Source: a virus
Reading direction: 5' to 3' (one strand)
Length of the DNA stretch: 64,000 nt
IMG/VR virus record: IMGVR_UViG_3300032288_001980
Coordinates: 1-64,000 of that record
Shown here: piece by piece, positions 33,938-42,697 of the stretch
Numbering within the stretch: the stretch's first letter is position 1
How the letters are laid out: the number at the start of each line of letters is the position of its first letter
The notes under the pieces: model-generated
What the model saw: the letters and a program-made list of their open reading frames with translations, nothing else
Databases searched by the model: none
Told to the model about the DNA's origin: nothing
Made by a program: the position numbers and the translations under genes

Positions 33938-36186
33938 GCGATCAGGATAAGATCCATGACATGATTAGTAAGGCATTTAACTTAGCCTTGGACAATAAAC
34001 ACGAATATGTTACTTTAGAGCATCTGTTGTTTGCTATCTTAGAAGATGATAGTAATAAAGAACTGCTGGTGAAATTAGGATGCAATCCAGACGCACTAAA
34101 TGCAGATCTTATGACTTTTCTTGCAGAACAAGAAAAATTAGATTCCGAGTCGGTTAAGCCCAGAAAAACTAATACACTAGAGCGTAGTTTCAATCGTGCC
34201 TTTACCCAAGCCTTGTTTAACGGCAGAAATTTTATTGCTATAACAGATATCCTGTTAAGCATTCTTAGCGAAAAGCAAAGTCACGCGGCCTATTATCTTG
34301 CAATTCAAGGTGTTAATAAAGATACAATTATTGAATATATTAAAAGCCAACACGAAGCAGAAGAGACAACCACTAAACGATCTACTAAATCTAATAGAAA
34401 AGACGAAGACAAGTATCTTGCTAAGTTTTGTAAAAATCTTTGCGATGATGCAATCGAAGGCAAAGTTGATGCAGTAATTGGCCGCGATGAAATTATTGAA
34501 AATCTTGTACAAGTTATTGCTAGACGTAAGAAAAACAATGTTGTACTAGTAGGAGATCCCGGTGTTGGTAAAACTGCTATTGCAGAAGGCCTAGCTTATA
34601 AAATTGTACACGATCAAGTGCCCGACCTACTTAAAAATAACGAATTATACAGCTTGGATGTCGGAGCATTATTAGCAGGGACAAAATATCGCGGCGACTT
34701 TGAAGAGCGTTTGAAAAACATCTTAGACATTTTAGAAACTAGGGACAATGCTATATTGTTTATCGACGAAATTCATATGATCATGGGTGCTGGCGGTGGT
34801 GGCAACAGTTCGGCTGACATGGCTAACTTAATCAAGCCTGCACTAAACAGTGGTAAGATTCGTTGCATTGGTAGTACTACTCATGAAGAATATCGCAAGA
34901 TTTTTGAAAAAGATCGTGCAATGAATCGTCGATTTTACAAGTTAGATGTTTCTGAACCTACTGTAGCTCAATGTAAAGAAATCCTTCGCGGACTAATTGG
35001 TAGTTACGAAAAGTTCCATAACATTAAATTTACAACAGCAGCCTTAGATGCGGCAGTTGAATTATCTAGTAAGTTTATGTTGGATAAGCAGTTGCCCGAC
35101 AAAGCCATTGACGTTATTGATGCTAGTGCGGCCCGTCAACGTATCAAGCCGGAATCCGATCGTAAATTAGTTATTGATGTTCCTGAAATTCAATTTGAAA
35201 TCAGCAGTATTACACGAATCCCCTTGGATCGATTAACCACTGTTAACGACAAGGAAGTAGGCAAAATTGATTACGAAGGTAAGCTCAAGGCAGGAGTATA
35301 CGGTCAAGATCATGCTATCGAAGAATTGCTAAATGCATTGTATATTGCACAAGCAGGCCTTAAGGATCCTAATAAACCATTGGGCAGTTTCTTGTTTTTA
35401 GGTCCAACTGGTACAGGCAAAACAGAACTAGCAACTCAGCTGGCACAAGCCATGGGCCAAGCCCTTGTACGTTTTGATATGAGCGAATATCAAGAACAGC
35501 ACAAAGTTGCCAGTTTGATTGGTAGTCCTCCAGGCTACGTTGGATACAGTGATGGGCAAGCTGGCTCGGGGAAACTTATTAACGAAATTGAAAAGAATCC
35601 CAATTGTGTGCTATTGCTTGATGAAATCGAAAAAGCTCATCCTAGTGTCATTAATGTGTTTTTACAGTTAATGGATGCAGGCATTGTTAGTGGCAGTGAC
35701 GGTAAAACAGTCAACGGTCGTAACATTGTGTTGATTATGACCAGTAACTTGGGCGCCGCTGATGCAGAAAAAAATGCCATTGGATTTGCCGCAGGTAAAG
35801 TGCAGGGCGCAGAAGATGCGGCTGTGAAAAAGTTTTTCACTCCAGAATTCCGTAATAGATTAGATGCAATTATCAAATTTAATAAACTGGACAAATCTAT
35901 TATCATTAATATCGTTAATAAGTTTATTAATGAAATGAACTCGCAACTGGCCGAGCGTAACTTGTTTATTACTTTGGAGACTTCTGCTATTGACTGGCTG
36001 ATAGAAAACGGTTATAATGAGACTATGGGTGCGAGACCTATGAAGAGATTAATTTCTACAGAAATCAAACAGCCTTTAAGTAAGAAAATTCTATTCAGCC
36101 AAAACTACAAAAACCTTACTGTCAAACTAAGTCGCACCAAAACGGGATGGAAGTTCAATGAGTCAAAACGAAAATCAGCCAATTAA
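33934..36186 (+). CDS. clpA: ClpA-like AAA+ unfoldase
   Basis: A 750-residue double AAA+ protein: a Clp-N domain (1-140), D1 with Walker A G207DPGVGKT214 and LFIDEIH, and D2 with G490PTGTGKT and [11 protein letters not shown]. No ClpB-type middle coiled coil is seen between the domains, so it belongs with ClpA. In D2 an I616-G-F618 tripeptide stands where ClpA has its ClpP-docking IGL loop, suggesting it can feed substrates to host ClpP. Rare for a phage; it may redirect host proteolysis. Confidence 0.92.
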   Translation: MSDQDKIHDMISKAFNLALDNKHEYVTLEHLLFAILEDDSNKELLVKLGCNPDALNADLMTFLAEQEKLDSESVKPRKTNTLERSFNRAFTQALFNGRNFIAITDILLSILSEKQSHAAYYLAIQGVNKDTIIEYIKSQHEAEETTTKRSTKSNRKDEDKYLAKFCKNLCDDAIEGKVDAVIGRDEIIENLVQVIARRKKNNVVLVGDPGVGKTAIAEGLAYKIVHDQVPDLLKNNELYSLDVGALLAGTKYRGDFEERLKNILDILETRDNAILFIDEIHMIMGAGGGGNSSADMANLIKPALNSGKIRCIGSTTHEEYRKIFEKDRAMNRRFYKLDVSEPTVAQCKEILRGLIGSYEKFHNIKFTTAALDAAVELSSKFMLDKQLPDKAIDVIDASAARQRIKPESDRKLVIDVPEIQFEISSITRIPLDRLTTVNDKEVGKIDYEGKLKAGVYGQDHAIEELLNALYIAQAGLKDPNKPLGSFLFLGPTGTGKTELATQLAQAMGQALVRFDMSEYQEQHKVASLIGSPPGYVGYSDGQAGSGKLINEIEKNPNCVLLLDEIEKAHPSVINVFLQLMDAGIVSGSDGKTVNGRNIVLIMTSNLGAADAEKNAIGFAAGKVQGAEDAAVKKFFTPEFRNRLDAIIKFNKLDKSIIINIVNKFINEMNSQLAERNLFITLETSAIDWLIENGYNETMGARPMKRLISTEIKQPLSKKILFSQNYKNLTVKLSRTKTGWKFNESKRKSAN

Positions 36187-36898
36187 TCTAGGACTAAACC
36201 TTAGACACAAATATAGCCAAAAGCCTTATTTTGGCACAATGTTTTTTAAAATAGTTTATGATATCAGAGATCCTAAGGAACATAAGCGACCTGCTAAGGT
36301 ATGGAACCTAACTCCAACGACTAGAAGAGACTGGTTTAGTAAAGCAAAGATATTGGCCAGCGCGATTAGTAGGTTTTGTGTCAGAGAACTAAAAGCCAAT
36401 TATAGACAGCGTACAGAAAGTAACAGGGTCACGTTCTTTTTAGAAAAAGAAGAACATGCTAGAGCGTTGGTTAAACAATTTGATAAAAATATTGTAGAAG
36501 TGTATGTTCCTTATAACAACATGCAAATCCAAATTGGTTCCAGCGATATGATGGCTACGCCTTTGTTTAGATCTAAACTATTTGAGCAATCTAACTACTG
36601 TAACGGATTTAGGTATAAAGTTCAAGTAAATGCTACCAACGAAATAAAAGCGATGAAAAGTAACTTAAACTCTTTTTTTGCTAATATTAGCAGACAGGAT
36701 TATAGTCTTAGTTACAATGCACAACTTATGCTAGATTCTGACCCTAAAAGAGGAGAAAGACTAGCTCGCTGGAATAAATTAAGTATGTACTTTAATGATG
36801 AACAGGATCTGTTGATGCTTAAATTAATGATGGGACTAACTGAGATGGAAGTTTATAAAGTTATTTTGCACAAAGAACTGATCTTCCAGGATAAATAA
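36158..36898 (+). CDS. phage protein of unknown function
   Basis: A 246-residue basic protein overlapping clpA by 29 bases. It is mixed alpha/beta with no catalytic motif. Near the C-terminus, FNDEQDLLMLKLMMGL recalls the ending of the LRW array proteins, so it may carry a distant copy of that domain. It could be an adaptor for the chaperone genes by position. Confidence 0.65.
   Translation: MSQNENQPINLGLNLRHKYSQKPYFGTMFFKIVYDIRDPKEHKRPAKVWNLTPTTRRDWFSKAKILASAISRFCVRELKANYRQRTESNRVTFFLEKEEHARALVKQFDKNIVEVYVPYNNMQIQIGSSDMMATPLFRSKLFEQSNYCNGFRYKVQVNATNEIKAMKSNLNSFFANISRQDYSLSYNAQLMLDSDPKRGERLARWNKLSMYFNDEQDLLMLKLMMGLTEMEVYKVILHKELIFQDK
36890..36897 (+). promoter_or_regulatory. T4-type late promoter
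   Basis: GATAAATA overlapping the stop of the upstream gene, 32 bases before the ATG at 36930, with AAGGAG in between. Confidence 0.65.
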
Positions 36899-36929
36899 AT
36901 GCATCTAGTTATCCTTTAAGGAGATTTAT

Positions 36930-37220
36930 ATGGCTATTACAGTAACCGAAAGAACAGTAAAACCCGCAGACAAAGCATGGTGGAGTGCCAGCAATGCCGC
37001 CGCGCTTGCTCAATTAAAAGAGTGGCACAAAGCATTTCCTGGCGTTGTATCCGTTAGAGGTTCTACTATTGATGCTAACACCGTTCAAAGCGTGTTAACA
37101 TTTAACCAAATGTCTGATTATAATGCTTATAAAGCAGCCGTTGATTCTAATGCTATTTACAGAGCAAGAAGAACGTACAATGAGAACAATGGAATTGTAA
37201 CAACAGTTACAGTTGCTTAA
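36930..37220 (+). CDS. small late protein in its own transcription unit
   Basis: A 96-residue protein with its own late promoter, a strong AAGGAG site and a terminator 18 bases after its stop. This layout suggests high late expression, as for a decoration or other abundant virion protein. Sequence: an amphipathic W-W-S-A-S-N-A-A segment and a beta-rich end. No family recognised. Confidence 0.7.
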   Translation: MAITVTERTVKPADKAWWSASNAAALAQLKEWHKAFPGVVSVRGSTIDANTVQSVLTFNQMSDYNAYKAAVDSNAIYRARRTYNENNGIVTTVTVA

Positions 37221-37237
37221 TTACTCGATTATACAAT

Positions 37238-37259
37238 AAAGCCCCTTAAGGGGCTTTTT
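37238..37259. terminator. bidirectional rho-independent terminator
   Basis: AAAGCCCC-TTAA-GGGGCTTT followed by TT. On the minus strand its loop supplies the TAA stop of the PP-loop gene, so the last codons of that gene form one arm. It serves both convergent units. Confidence 0.9.
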
Positions 37260-38352
37260 GTTTGAACAAATTTTCAGGATTATAATAATCTTGTGGATTA
37301 AATTTTTCTAGGATTTCAAAGTCTTCGGTAACTGCTTCGTTTAGTATTCTGTGATTGAACACAGTAGTCAAGCTGGGACGTTTAATTTTATTTTTGAAAT
37401 AATCAAAATCTTTGTTGAAGTTATAGATGCTTTGTTTAGCTTCTAGCTTGTAATTTTTCCAATCATCAATGTATCTAACCTGCGGATTGTTTATGCTCCA
37501 CAGTTGGAATTCTTCTGTTTGATAAAAATGATAAAGATATGTAGAGTCCCACTGCTTAGTGATATTGGGTATTTGACTAGGGAATGTTAGGGCGTATATT
37601 CTAAAGTGTACTGTTTGCCATTTAAAGCAGAAGTTATACCACCAAAAGAAATCGCTGTTTTTTTCTAATTTAACTCCGTAGTTATTACTAGAAGCTACTA
37701 CTGCATCTATTAATATGTTAGATACTTGGTCATCTTTTATATAGTGATTTATATGATTAAAAATACTGGATCTAGTAAATTTAGAATTTAATTCATCTGC
37801 TCCCTGATGTGTTAGATAAAATTTTATTAAATCACTACCAAACAATTGATCATTGAATTCACCAGTTACTAATATAATAGATCCGTTAAACATCCATGGT
37901 GTGTGTTCACTGTTTAAAAATTCAAAATTAGGCAGTATGTGTTCTTTATAAAACTTGGGATTTTCAAATGTGGCTTCTGTACTGAGAATAATTTTTATTC
38001 TACCTTTAAGATCTGCTAGGCTGTAGTTTCTCATAAACCCTACTACAACCATCGTACTGTCTATACCGCCACTCCACATTATACCAATGGGCTTATTAAG
38101 ATCCACACTGGCCTGATAAATTTCTTTTACCCGAAGATCAACAGCATCATCATAACTTAAAGATTGACTAGACAACTCAGGCAATCGACAAGCATCATGC
38201 ATAGCCAGGTTAATGGGCTGTACTAGTGTGCCTGATCTATCATTCATTCCCACTGCATGACCTATTAGATTGTATATCTTGCGCCATGCGGCAACATCTT
38301 CAGTTTTTAAGCTATTGATAGTCAAGGGATTAAAGTAATAAAGGGATTTCAT
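37246..38352 (-). CDS. PP-loop ATP pyrophosphatase, asparagine-synthase-like
   Basis: A 368-residue paralogue of the enzyme at 23686. The loop is MWS94GGIDS99T, and V-T-G-E-F-N-D-Q-L-F-G (from 162) is the AsnB-like motif. It shares W-W-Y-N-F-C-F-K-W-Q-T and E-F-Q-L-W-S-I-N-N-P with its sister. No glutaminase domain is present. It is second in a minus-strand late operon divergent from a fibre gene; it ends in a terminator. Substrate unknown. Confidence 0.78.
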   Translation of the reverse strand: MKSLYYFNPLTINSLKTEDVAAWRKIYNLIGHAVGMNDRSGTLVQPINLAMHDACRLPELSSQSLSYDDAVDLRVKEIYQASVDLNKPIGIMWSGGIDSTMVVVGFMRNYSLADLKGRIKIILSTEATFENPKFYKEHILPNFEFLNSEHTPWMFNGSIILVTGEFNDQLFGSDLIKFYLTHQGADELNSKFTRSSIFNHINHYIKDDQVSNILIDAVVASSNNYGVKLEKNSDFFWWYNFCFKWQTVHFRIYALTFPSQIPNITKQWDSTYLYHFYQTEEFQLWSINNPQVRYIDDWKNYKLEAKQSIYNFNKDFDYFKNKIKRPSLTTVFNHRILNEAVTEDFEILEKFNPQDYYNPENLFKQKAP

Positions 38353-38984
38353 ATTAAACTGTTAAGCCAAAACTCTCTGACCATTTCACGTCTTGCGGCT
38401 TCGATATCTTCAGCAGTATTGCACTCGTTGATTTTATTGCGCCATTTCTCACCTAAAGTTTCTATTCTAAATTTAGTAATGTTGTCTGACTCGATCCTAA
38501 GTTTTAGTTCCTTGACTGCTTGATGTACCGGTACTTCTAGTGTACGTGCATATTCTTCTAATATGTAAGTATACCTATTATTAGCTATATCGCACTTGGC
38601 TATCTCTGCTTCGGCTACTACATCAAAGTGATCCCACGAATGCCTAGTAACTCTGGCCATAGTATTGTGTAAATGCGTTTCCCAATTAAAAAATGCTTCC
38701 TGTCTTAGCCTTAAAATCTTTTGCTTTTGTTTCCAGCTTTCACTAACATTAGCCGGGTCTATTTCTGTAAATGAATTTATAGTAGGATTTATTACATATA
38801 ATTTCTTAAAGAAAAAGTCTCTGTCAGTGGGCTTAAAGTAATCAACAGAATTGCTGATTGTAATACCTCTGACCATACTGTCACCATCGCCGGCGGCTAA
38901 CGCATTAGCAGTCAATACCCTGGGAGTCATAGTATAGACACAGTAATTTTCTGTGCTCCATACTATGTATTTCATGTCTTGCAT
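38349..38984 (-). CDS. protein of unknown function coupled to the PP-loop enzyme
   Basis: A 211-residue protein ending in helices (EDIEAARREMVREFW). It overlaps the PP-loop gene by ATGA, so the two products are made together and may act together. A start at residue 4 (MKYIVWS) is also possible. A minus-strand late promoter lies 25 bases upstream. Confidence 0.65.
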   Translation of the reverse strand: MQDMKYIVWSTENYCVYTMTPRVLTANALAAGDGDSMVRGITISNSVDYFKPTDRDFFFKKLYVINPTINSFTEIDPANVSESWKQKQKILRLRQEAFFNWETHLHNTMARVTRHSWDHFDVVAEAEIAKCDIANNRYTYILEEYARTLEVPVHQAVKELKLRIESDNITKFRIETLGEKWRNKINECNTAEDIEAARREMVREFWLNSLI

Positions 38985-39008
38985 AACCGTTCCCTATAAT
39001 TATGTACG

Positions 39009-39016
39009 TATTTATT
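39009..39016 (-). promoter_or_regulatory. T4-type late promoter, minus strand
   Basis: AATAAATA on the minus strand, 24 bases before the gene starting at 38984. It is back to back with the plus-strand octamer at 39018. Confidence 0.65.
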
Positions 39017-39017
39017 G

Positions 39018-39025
39018 AATAAATA
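39018..39025 (+). promoter_or_regulatory. T4-type late promoter
   Basis: AATAAATA one base away from the minus-strand octamer, giving a symmetrical divergent late promoter. Confidence 0.55.
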
Positions 39026-39051
39026 CAACAGCATCACTACGATGTTATCCA

Positions 39052-39059
39052 AATAAATA
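39052..39059 (+). promoter_or_regulatory. T4-type late promoter
   Basis: AATAAATA, 17 bases before the ATG at 39077, with GGAGAG between. It is the closer of two plus-strand octamers for the fibre operon. Confidence 0.65.
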
Positions 39060-39076
39060 CTATATTGGAGAGAGAT

Positions 39077-39244
39077 ATGGCAAAAATACACGAAGAACTA
39101 ATCGTTATTAAACTAAGCAGGCTAACAAAAGACAGCGAAGAAACAGTTGTACCCACAGTGGATGCTAACATTGTTGCTAATTTGGAAGTGCTTGTACAAG
39201 AGTTAGTTGGTAATGGAGTAGTTGTGGAAATTATTAAAGATTAA
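39077..39244 (+). CDS. 55-residue protein preceding the second fibre gene
   Basis: A short protein, MAKIHEELIVIKLSRLTKDS at its start and ending VVVEIIKD. GGAGAG lies upstream and the fibre ATG follows two bases after its stop. It might be a fibre-assembly factor. No family recognised. Confidence 0.7.
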   Translation: MAKIHEELIVIKLSRLTKDSEETVVPTVDANIVANLEVLVQELVGNGVVVEIIKD

Positions 39245-39246
39245 AC

Positions 39247-40806
39247 ATGACAACAATTATAAAATCTAGGGGCGATTTACAATTAGACCCTTCGGGCCGA
39301 CTTGTAGTTCACCAGGTAGAAACTTCGGATCCACCACAAAGCGAAAACAGTAACGTTGTTGCTACTACTCGCTGGGTTCGTACTGCCGTTACCGAGTTAA
39401 TTAATGGCGCACCAGGAGTGTTAGATACTCTGGGAGAAATTTCTACTGCTATCGGTAATGACCCTAATTTTGTAAACAATATAACCACATTAGCTAACAA
39501 TGCTGTAATACGTGCCGGTGACACAATGACTGGTCCGCTGATTATGAGTCGTAATCCGCAGTTACCGTTAGAAGCAACAACCAAGCAATGGGTAGAATAT
39601 AAACTCGACGAACAAACTACTGATTTTATTGAAGAAGGTACTAATAACTTATATTTTTTAACTAGCAGAGCACGAAATAGTATCAGTGTTGTTGACAACG
39701 ATATACAGTCTACTTTTTTAAGTTACGATAGCACTAGTGGTCAAGTAAGATATAACCCTAGAACCGATAGACTAATTGAAGTGCCTAGTGCTCGTTTCTT
39801 TACAGAAGCAAGAGCTCAGGCTAGTTTAAGTTATACAACGGGCGTAGCTAACTACAATTCCGGTACTGGTTTAATTACTATACCAAGAAATACTACACAT
39901 ATTGATGAAGGCATAAACAGATACTTTACTGAAATTCGTGCTAGAGAAAGTATTAGTGTACAAGGACCATTACTGTACAACAATCAATCTGGTTTAATTG
40001 ATGTGCCTGCCAGCGGAGTAGTTGCAGGTGTGTATGCTTATGCTAACGTTACTGTTGATCAATACGGTCGTGTCACACACATCGAAGATGGCACTGGATC
40101 GGGGCCTATTAGCACTAATACAAATGGTGGCAATACCAGTATTAGTCTTATCACTGAAGGTAATGGTAGTGTTAATATCCAAGGTGACACTAGCATTGGT
40201 GGCGGGAACTTAAATGTTGCAGGTAATATTCATGCTACAGGCAATATCACAGCAGACGGTAACATTCAATTGGGTAATGCCGCATCTGATACCGTTACAT
40301 TTGCCGCTGAAATTAACAGCGATATTGTACCGCTATCAACCGACACTTATAACATTGGCAGCGTTACAAATCGCTGGCTAACAACTTATAGCAAGACTAC
40401 TGTAAACAACAAACAAATCATTATCAGTGATGCTGATCCTACAGTTAATACCAGTAATTATGTTTTAACTTGCACTACTAGTAATGATGCACCAACCGAA
40501 CTAACTATTGTTGGTACTAATAAAATTCAAATTCCTGCAGGATCCAGTGCTAGCTTTGAAATCAAGTTTGTGGGTGCCAACGGTCTACAGCGTTATGCTA
40601 GTATTGTAAAAGGACTAGTAATTAATAATGGGGGAGTAACATCATTAGTTGGTCCTATTGTTAAAGAAACTTTAGCCAGTACTGGTGCTACATTAAATTC
40701 TAACGTAAGCATATCGGGAAATATACTAAGTATCTCTGCTACTGGCTTGGCAGGAGAAACTATTAAATGGACAGCTTTTGCCAGCGTAACAACGGTAACA
40801 TTCTAA
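39247..40806 (+). CDS. tail fibre protein
   Basis: A 519-residue fibre protein. The N-terminus has the common phage-fibre segments TTRWVRTAV, L-D-T-L-G-E-I and AGDTMTGPLIM, followed by repeats of E-G-x-N-x-L-Y-F-x-x-x-R-A-R and T-H-I-D-E-G-I-N-R-Y-F-T. After these come a beta-helix-like G-N-I-x-A-x-G-N-I region and a beta-rich C-terminal head. It is divergent from the PP-loop operon. Confidence 0.85.
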   Translation: MTTIIKSRGDLQLDPSGRLVVHQVETSDPPQSENSNVVATTRWVRTAVTELINGAPGVLDTLGEISTAIGNDPNFVNNITTLANNAVIRAGDTMTGPLIMSRNPQLPLEATTKQWVEYKLDEQTTDFIEEGTNNLYFLTSRARNSISVVDNDIQSTFLSYDSTSGQVRYNPRTDRLIEVPSARFFTEARAQASLSYTTGVANYNSGTGLITIPRNTTHIDEGINRYFTEIRARESISVQGPLLYNNQSGLIDVPASGVVAGVYAYANVTVDQYGRVTHIEDGTGSGPISTNTNGGNTSISLITEGNGSVNIQGDTSIGGGNLNVAGNIHATGNITADGNIQLGNAASDTVTFAAEINSDIVPLSTDTYNIGSVTNRWLTTYSKTTVNNKQIIISDADPTVNTSNYVLTCTTSNDAPTELTIVGTNKIQIPAGSSASFEIKFVGANGLQRYASIVKGLVINNGGVTSLVGPIVKETLASTGATLNSNVSISGNILSISATGLAGETIKWTAFASVTTVTF

Positions 40807-40807
40807 A

Positions 40808-41338
40808 ATGAGATTAAGAGAATTATTTGAACAAGCAGTTTCCGAAGCACTATTAGTTACCGATGTACCCAACGAAGATTGGTTAGATGGTAAAGTAGAG
40901 TATGCTAGAAAAAAAGGCTATGACAGTTACAACAGCCCATATATGGGCAGTACAACCGGTTATGTTAGACAGCCTAGCCGCGTAGAAATACCTATAGAGA
41001 TACTTAAAAGAATTCCTGGTGCTAGAAAAGAACAGGAAAATGTTCGCAGAGCAGATCTCGAAGCTATTATGAAAATAATGGACGAAACAGGCAAACTGCC
41101 AATGCATGACGGGAAAGAATATGCACCTTTTATTGGAGTTGCATGGAACGGTGATGCTAGAGTTTTAGAAGGTAATCATAGAATTATGGCCGCGGCTAAA
41201 TTGGGCTGGAAGTCTTTGCCAGTAGAATTAAAATACTTTGATGGCGGCGAACGAGTGGAGTCGGGCATGTTATACCCAGGTAAAATTGGATTAAAAGAAC
41301 CTGAACCCGGAACGACTATTGTTATGAATCAGGATTAA
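40808..41338 (+). CDS. tagged virion protein with ParB-like domain
   Basis: A 176-residue protein opening MRLRELFEQAVSEA, a capsid-targeting-like tag with a protease-type site L-F-E. The rest fits a ParB/sulfiredoxin-like fold: VEIPIEILKRIPG, then DARVLEGNHRIMAAAKLGWKSLP, where G-N-H-R is the nucleotide/phosphate motif. It may be injected with DNA and act as a nuclease or NTP-binding effector. Confidence 0.72.
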   Translation: MRLRELFEQAVSEALLVTDVPNEDWLDGKVEYARKKGYDSYNSPYMGSTTGYVRQPSRVEIPIEILKRIPGARKEQENVRRADLEAIMKIMDETGKLPMHDGKEYAPFIGVAWNGDARVLEGNHRIMAAAKLGWKSLPVELKYFDGGERVESGMLYPGKIGLKEPEPGTTIVMNQD

Positions 41339-41339
41339 T

Positions 41340-41627
41340 ATGCAAGCTCAAGAATTTGATCATTTTGTTAGGTTAGTCAGCGACCAAGAATTAGACAAAG
41401 ATACTATTAAAGATTTTTTTAGAATAGTATTTGATAGTCCTGTTGGAGCATTAATTGATCAGCAATCTGATGGCGCAGTTATGATATATCATGCCAGAGA
41501 CCAAGAGCATTGCTATGATATTCCTTTAGTTGATGATCTTAGTAAATTGGATGGTGACATAATTTCCAAACGTCTATTGGATAAGTTTCCTTTTGATTTC
41601 AGCATCGAAGCCAGTACTAGTGTTTGA
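41340..41627 (+). CDS. small phage protein of unknown function
   Basis: A 95-residue acidic protein one base after the ParB-like gene. It begins MQAQEFDHFVRLVSD, which may be a looser form of the targeting tag. Its TGA is embedded in the -35 box of the next promoter. Confidence 0.7.
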   Translation: MQAQEFDHFVRLVSDQELDKDTIKDFFRIVFDSPVGALIDQQSDGAVMIYHARDQEHCYDIPLVDDLSKLDGDIISKRLLDKFPFDFSIEASTSV

Positions 41628-41652
41628 CAACTAAATTAAATTTAGTTATACT
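41624..41652 (+). promoter_or_regulatory. sigma70-type promoter driving a leaderless start
   Basis: TTGACA (41624-41629), 17 bp, TATACT (41647-41652), five bases, ATG at 41658. The upstream TGA (41625-41627) is part of the -35. Confidence 0.82.
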
Positions 41653-41657
41653 AGTAC

Positions 41658-42020
41658 ATGATTAAAAACATCACTTCTAACTCCTCATTACTAAATGTAA
41701 GTTGCTATCAAGGCAATACTCCATATATCAGTCCAGGTGCCCAAAGTGCCGGTATGCTTAGATATAACACCAACATGAACTATTTAGAAGTCTATGATGG
41801 TGTCAGTTGGCAACAGTTTGGTGGTGGCAATGCTACTATTGATGTAGCACCTCACGTACAGGCTGCTATTGCGTGGGTACAATGTAAAATGGCCGAAGAA
41901 GCCGAAATGAAGGCTATGGCCGCAAAACATGCCAGCGTGGCCCATGCACTAGCTAACGTAGAGCAAGCAAAGAAAGAACTAGATTTAATTTTCCAACTAG
42001 CCAAGGACCACACAGAATGA
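41658..42020 (+). CDS. short fibre-like protein with helical tail
   Basis: A 120-residue protein. AGMLRYNTNMNYLEVYDGVS is the small beta motif seen at the start of many phage fibres, followed by G-G-G-N and a long Ala/Glu helix (residues 70-118). It may be a mini-fibre or adaptor, although its promoter is of the early type. Confidence 0.7.
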   Translation: MIKNITSNSSLLNVSCYQGNTPYISPGAQSAGMLRYNTNMNYLEVYDGVSWQQFGGGNATIDVAPHVQAAIAWVQCKMAEEAEMKAMAAKHASVAHALANVEQAKKELDLIFQLAKDHTE

Positions 42021-42295
42021 TTACAGTAGAATTTACCACAGACGACACACTAGAGCAACGCACAGAAACTATCGGCGATTTGCTACATCAGCACCATTGC
42101 GAAGTTACTTTTACCAAAGTAGACGGTTCGGTTAGGGTAATGCCCTGTACTCTCAAAGAAGGTAGCTTTCCCATCGTAGAAAGCAAAGGAACCAAAGCCA
42201 AAAATCCAAATGTCTACAGCGTTTGGTGTACTGACAAGTCAGAATGGCGTAGCTTCAAAATTATGAATGTTACCCAAATTACCGTTCTTGACTAA
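42017..42295 (+). CDS. SH3-like barrel protein (DUF2693/WYL_2-type)
   Basis: A 92-residue protein coupled by ATGA. CEVTFTKVDGSVRVMPCTL, then N-V-Y-S-V-W-C-T-D-K-S-E-W-R-S-F, is the pattern of the phage DUF2693 family, a small barrel related to WYL domains that may bind nucleic acid or ligands. Its 3' end contains the next promoter. Confidence 0.75.
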   Translation: MITVEFTTDDTLEQRTETIGDLLHQHHCEVTFTKVDGSVRVMPCTLKEGSFPIVESKGTKAKNPNVYSVWCTDKSEWRSFKIMNVTQITVLD

Positions 42296-42316
42296 TATTT
42301 TCATTTAATGTATAAT
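42288..42316 (+). promoter_or_regulatory. sigma70-type promoter driving a leaderless start
   Basis: TTGACT (42288-42293), 17 bp, TATAAT (42311-42316), six bases, ATG at 42323. It overlaps the end of the upstream coding region. Confidence 0.85.
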
Positions 42317-42322
42317 AGTAGC

Positions 42323-42697
42323 ATGACTACATTTGTCGCCACGGATTCGTTTACACTAGAACAAGTGCAAGACTTTGCACGTATTAGTGGCGACGACCAA
42401 GAAATTCATGTAGTACACGGTATTGTGCAAGGCGGATTCATTATCAGCAAACTGCCTCAATGGCTAGTATGGAGTAAGTTTACCGAACAGGAATATTTCA
42501 AAGACTGTAAGTATGCGCTCAGTGCAAAAATGGATTTGAAGTTTAGTAAACCTGTTAGAGTTGATACTCCTTTGACAATAGAATTTACTTGCGATAATAT
42601 TAAGTCAGCAATCGTCACTATCGACTGGATTGTTAAAAGTGAAAATACTCGGCATTGCTGGGGATCATGGAAAGTTGTTACAAGAAATGGCACATAA
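42323..42697 (+). CDS. MaoC-like hotdog-fold hydratase
   Basis: A 124-residue hotdog protein. FARISGDDQEIHVVHGIVQG matches the (R)-specific enoyl-CoA hydratase motif, with Asp and His of S-G-D-x-x-x-I-H. The start at 42323 follows the promoter; an ATG at 42308 would lie within the spacer/-10. It could act on fatty acyl-CoA or acyl-ACP, linking it with the desaturase at 61846. Confidence 0.72.
   Translation: MTTFVATDSFTLEQVQDFARISGDDQEIHVVHGIVQGGFIISKLPQWLVWSKFTEQEYFKDCKYALSAKMDLKFSKPVRVDTPLTIEFTCDNIKSAIVTIDWIVKSENTRHCWGSWKVVTRNGT

Noticed and set aside
33934-36186. ClpB disaggregase
   Set aside because: No middle coiled-coil domain is seen between the AAA modules and an IGF loop is present, both of which fit ClpA.
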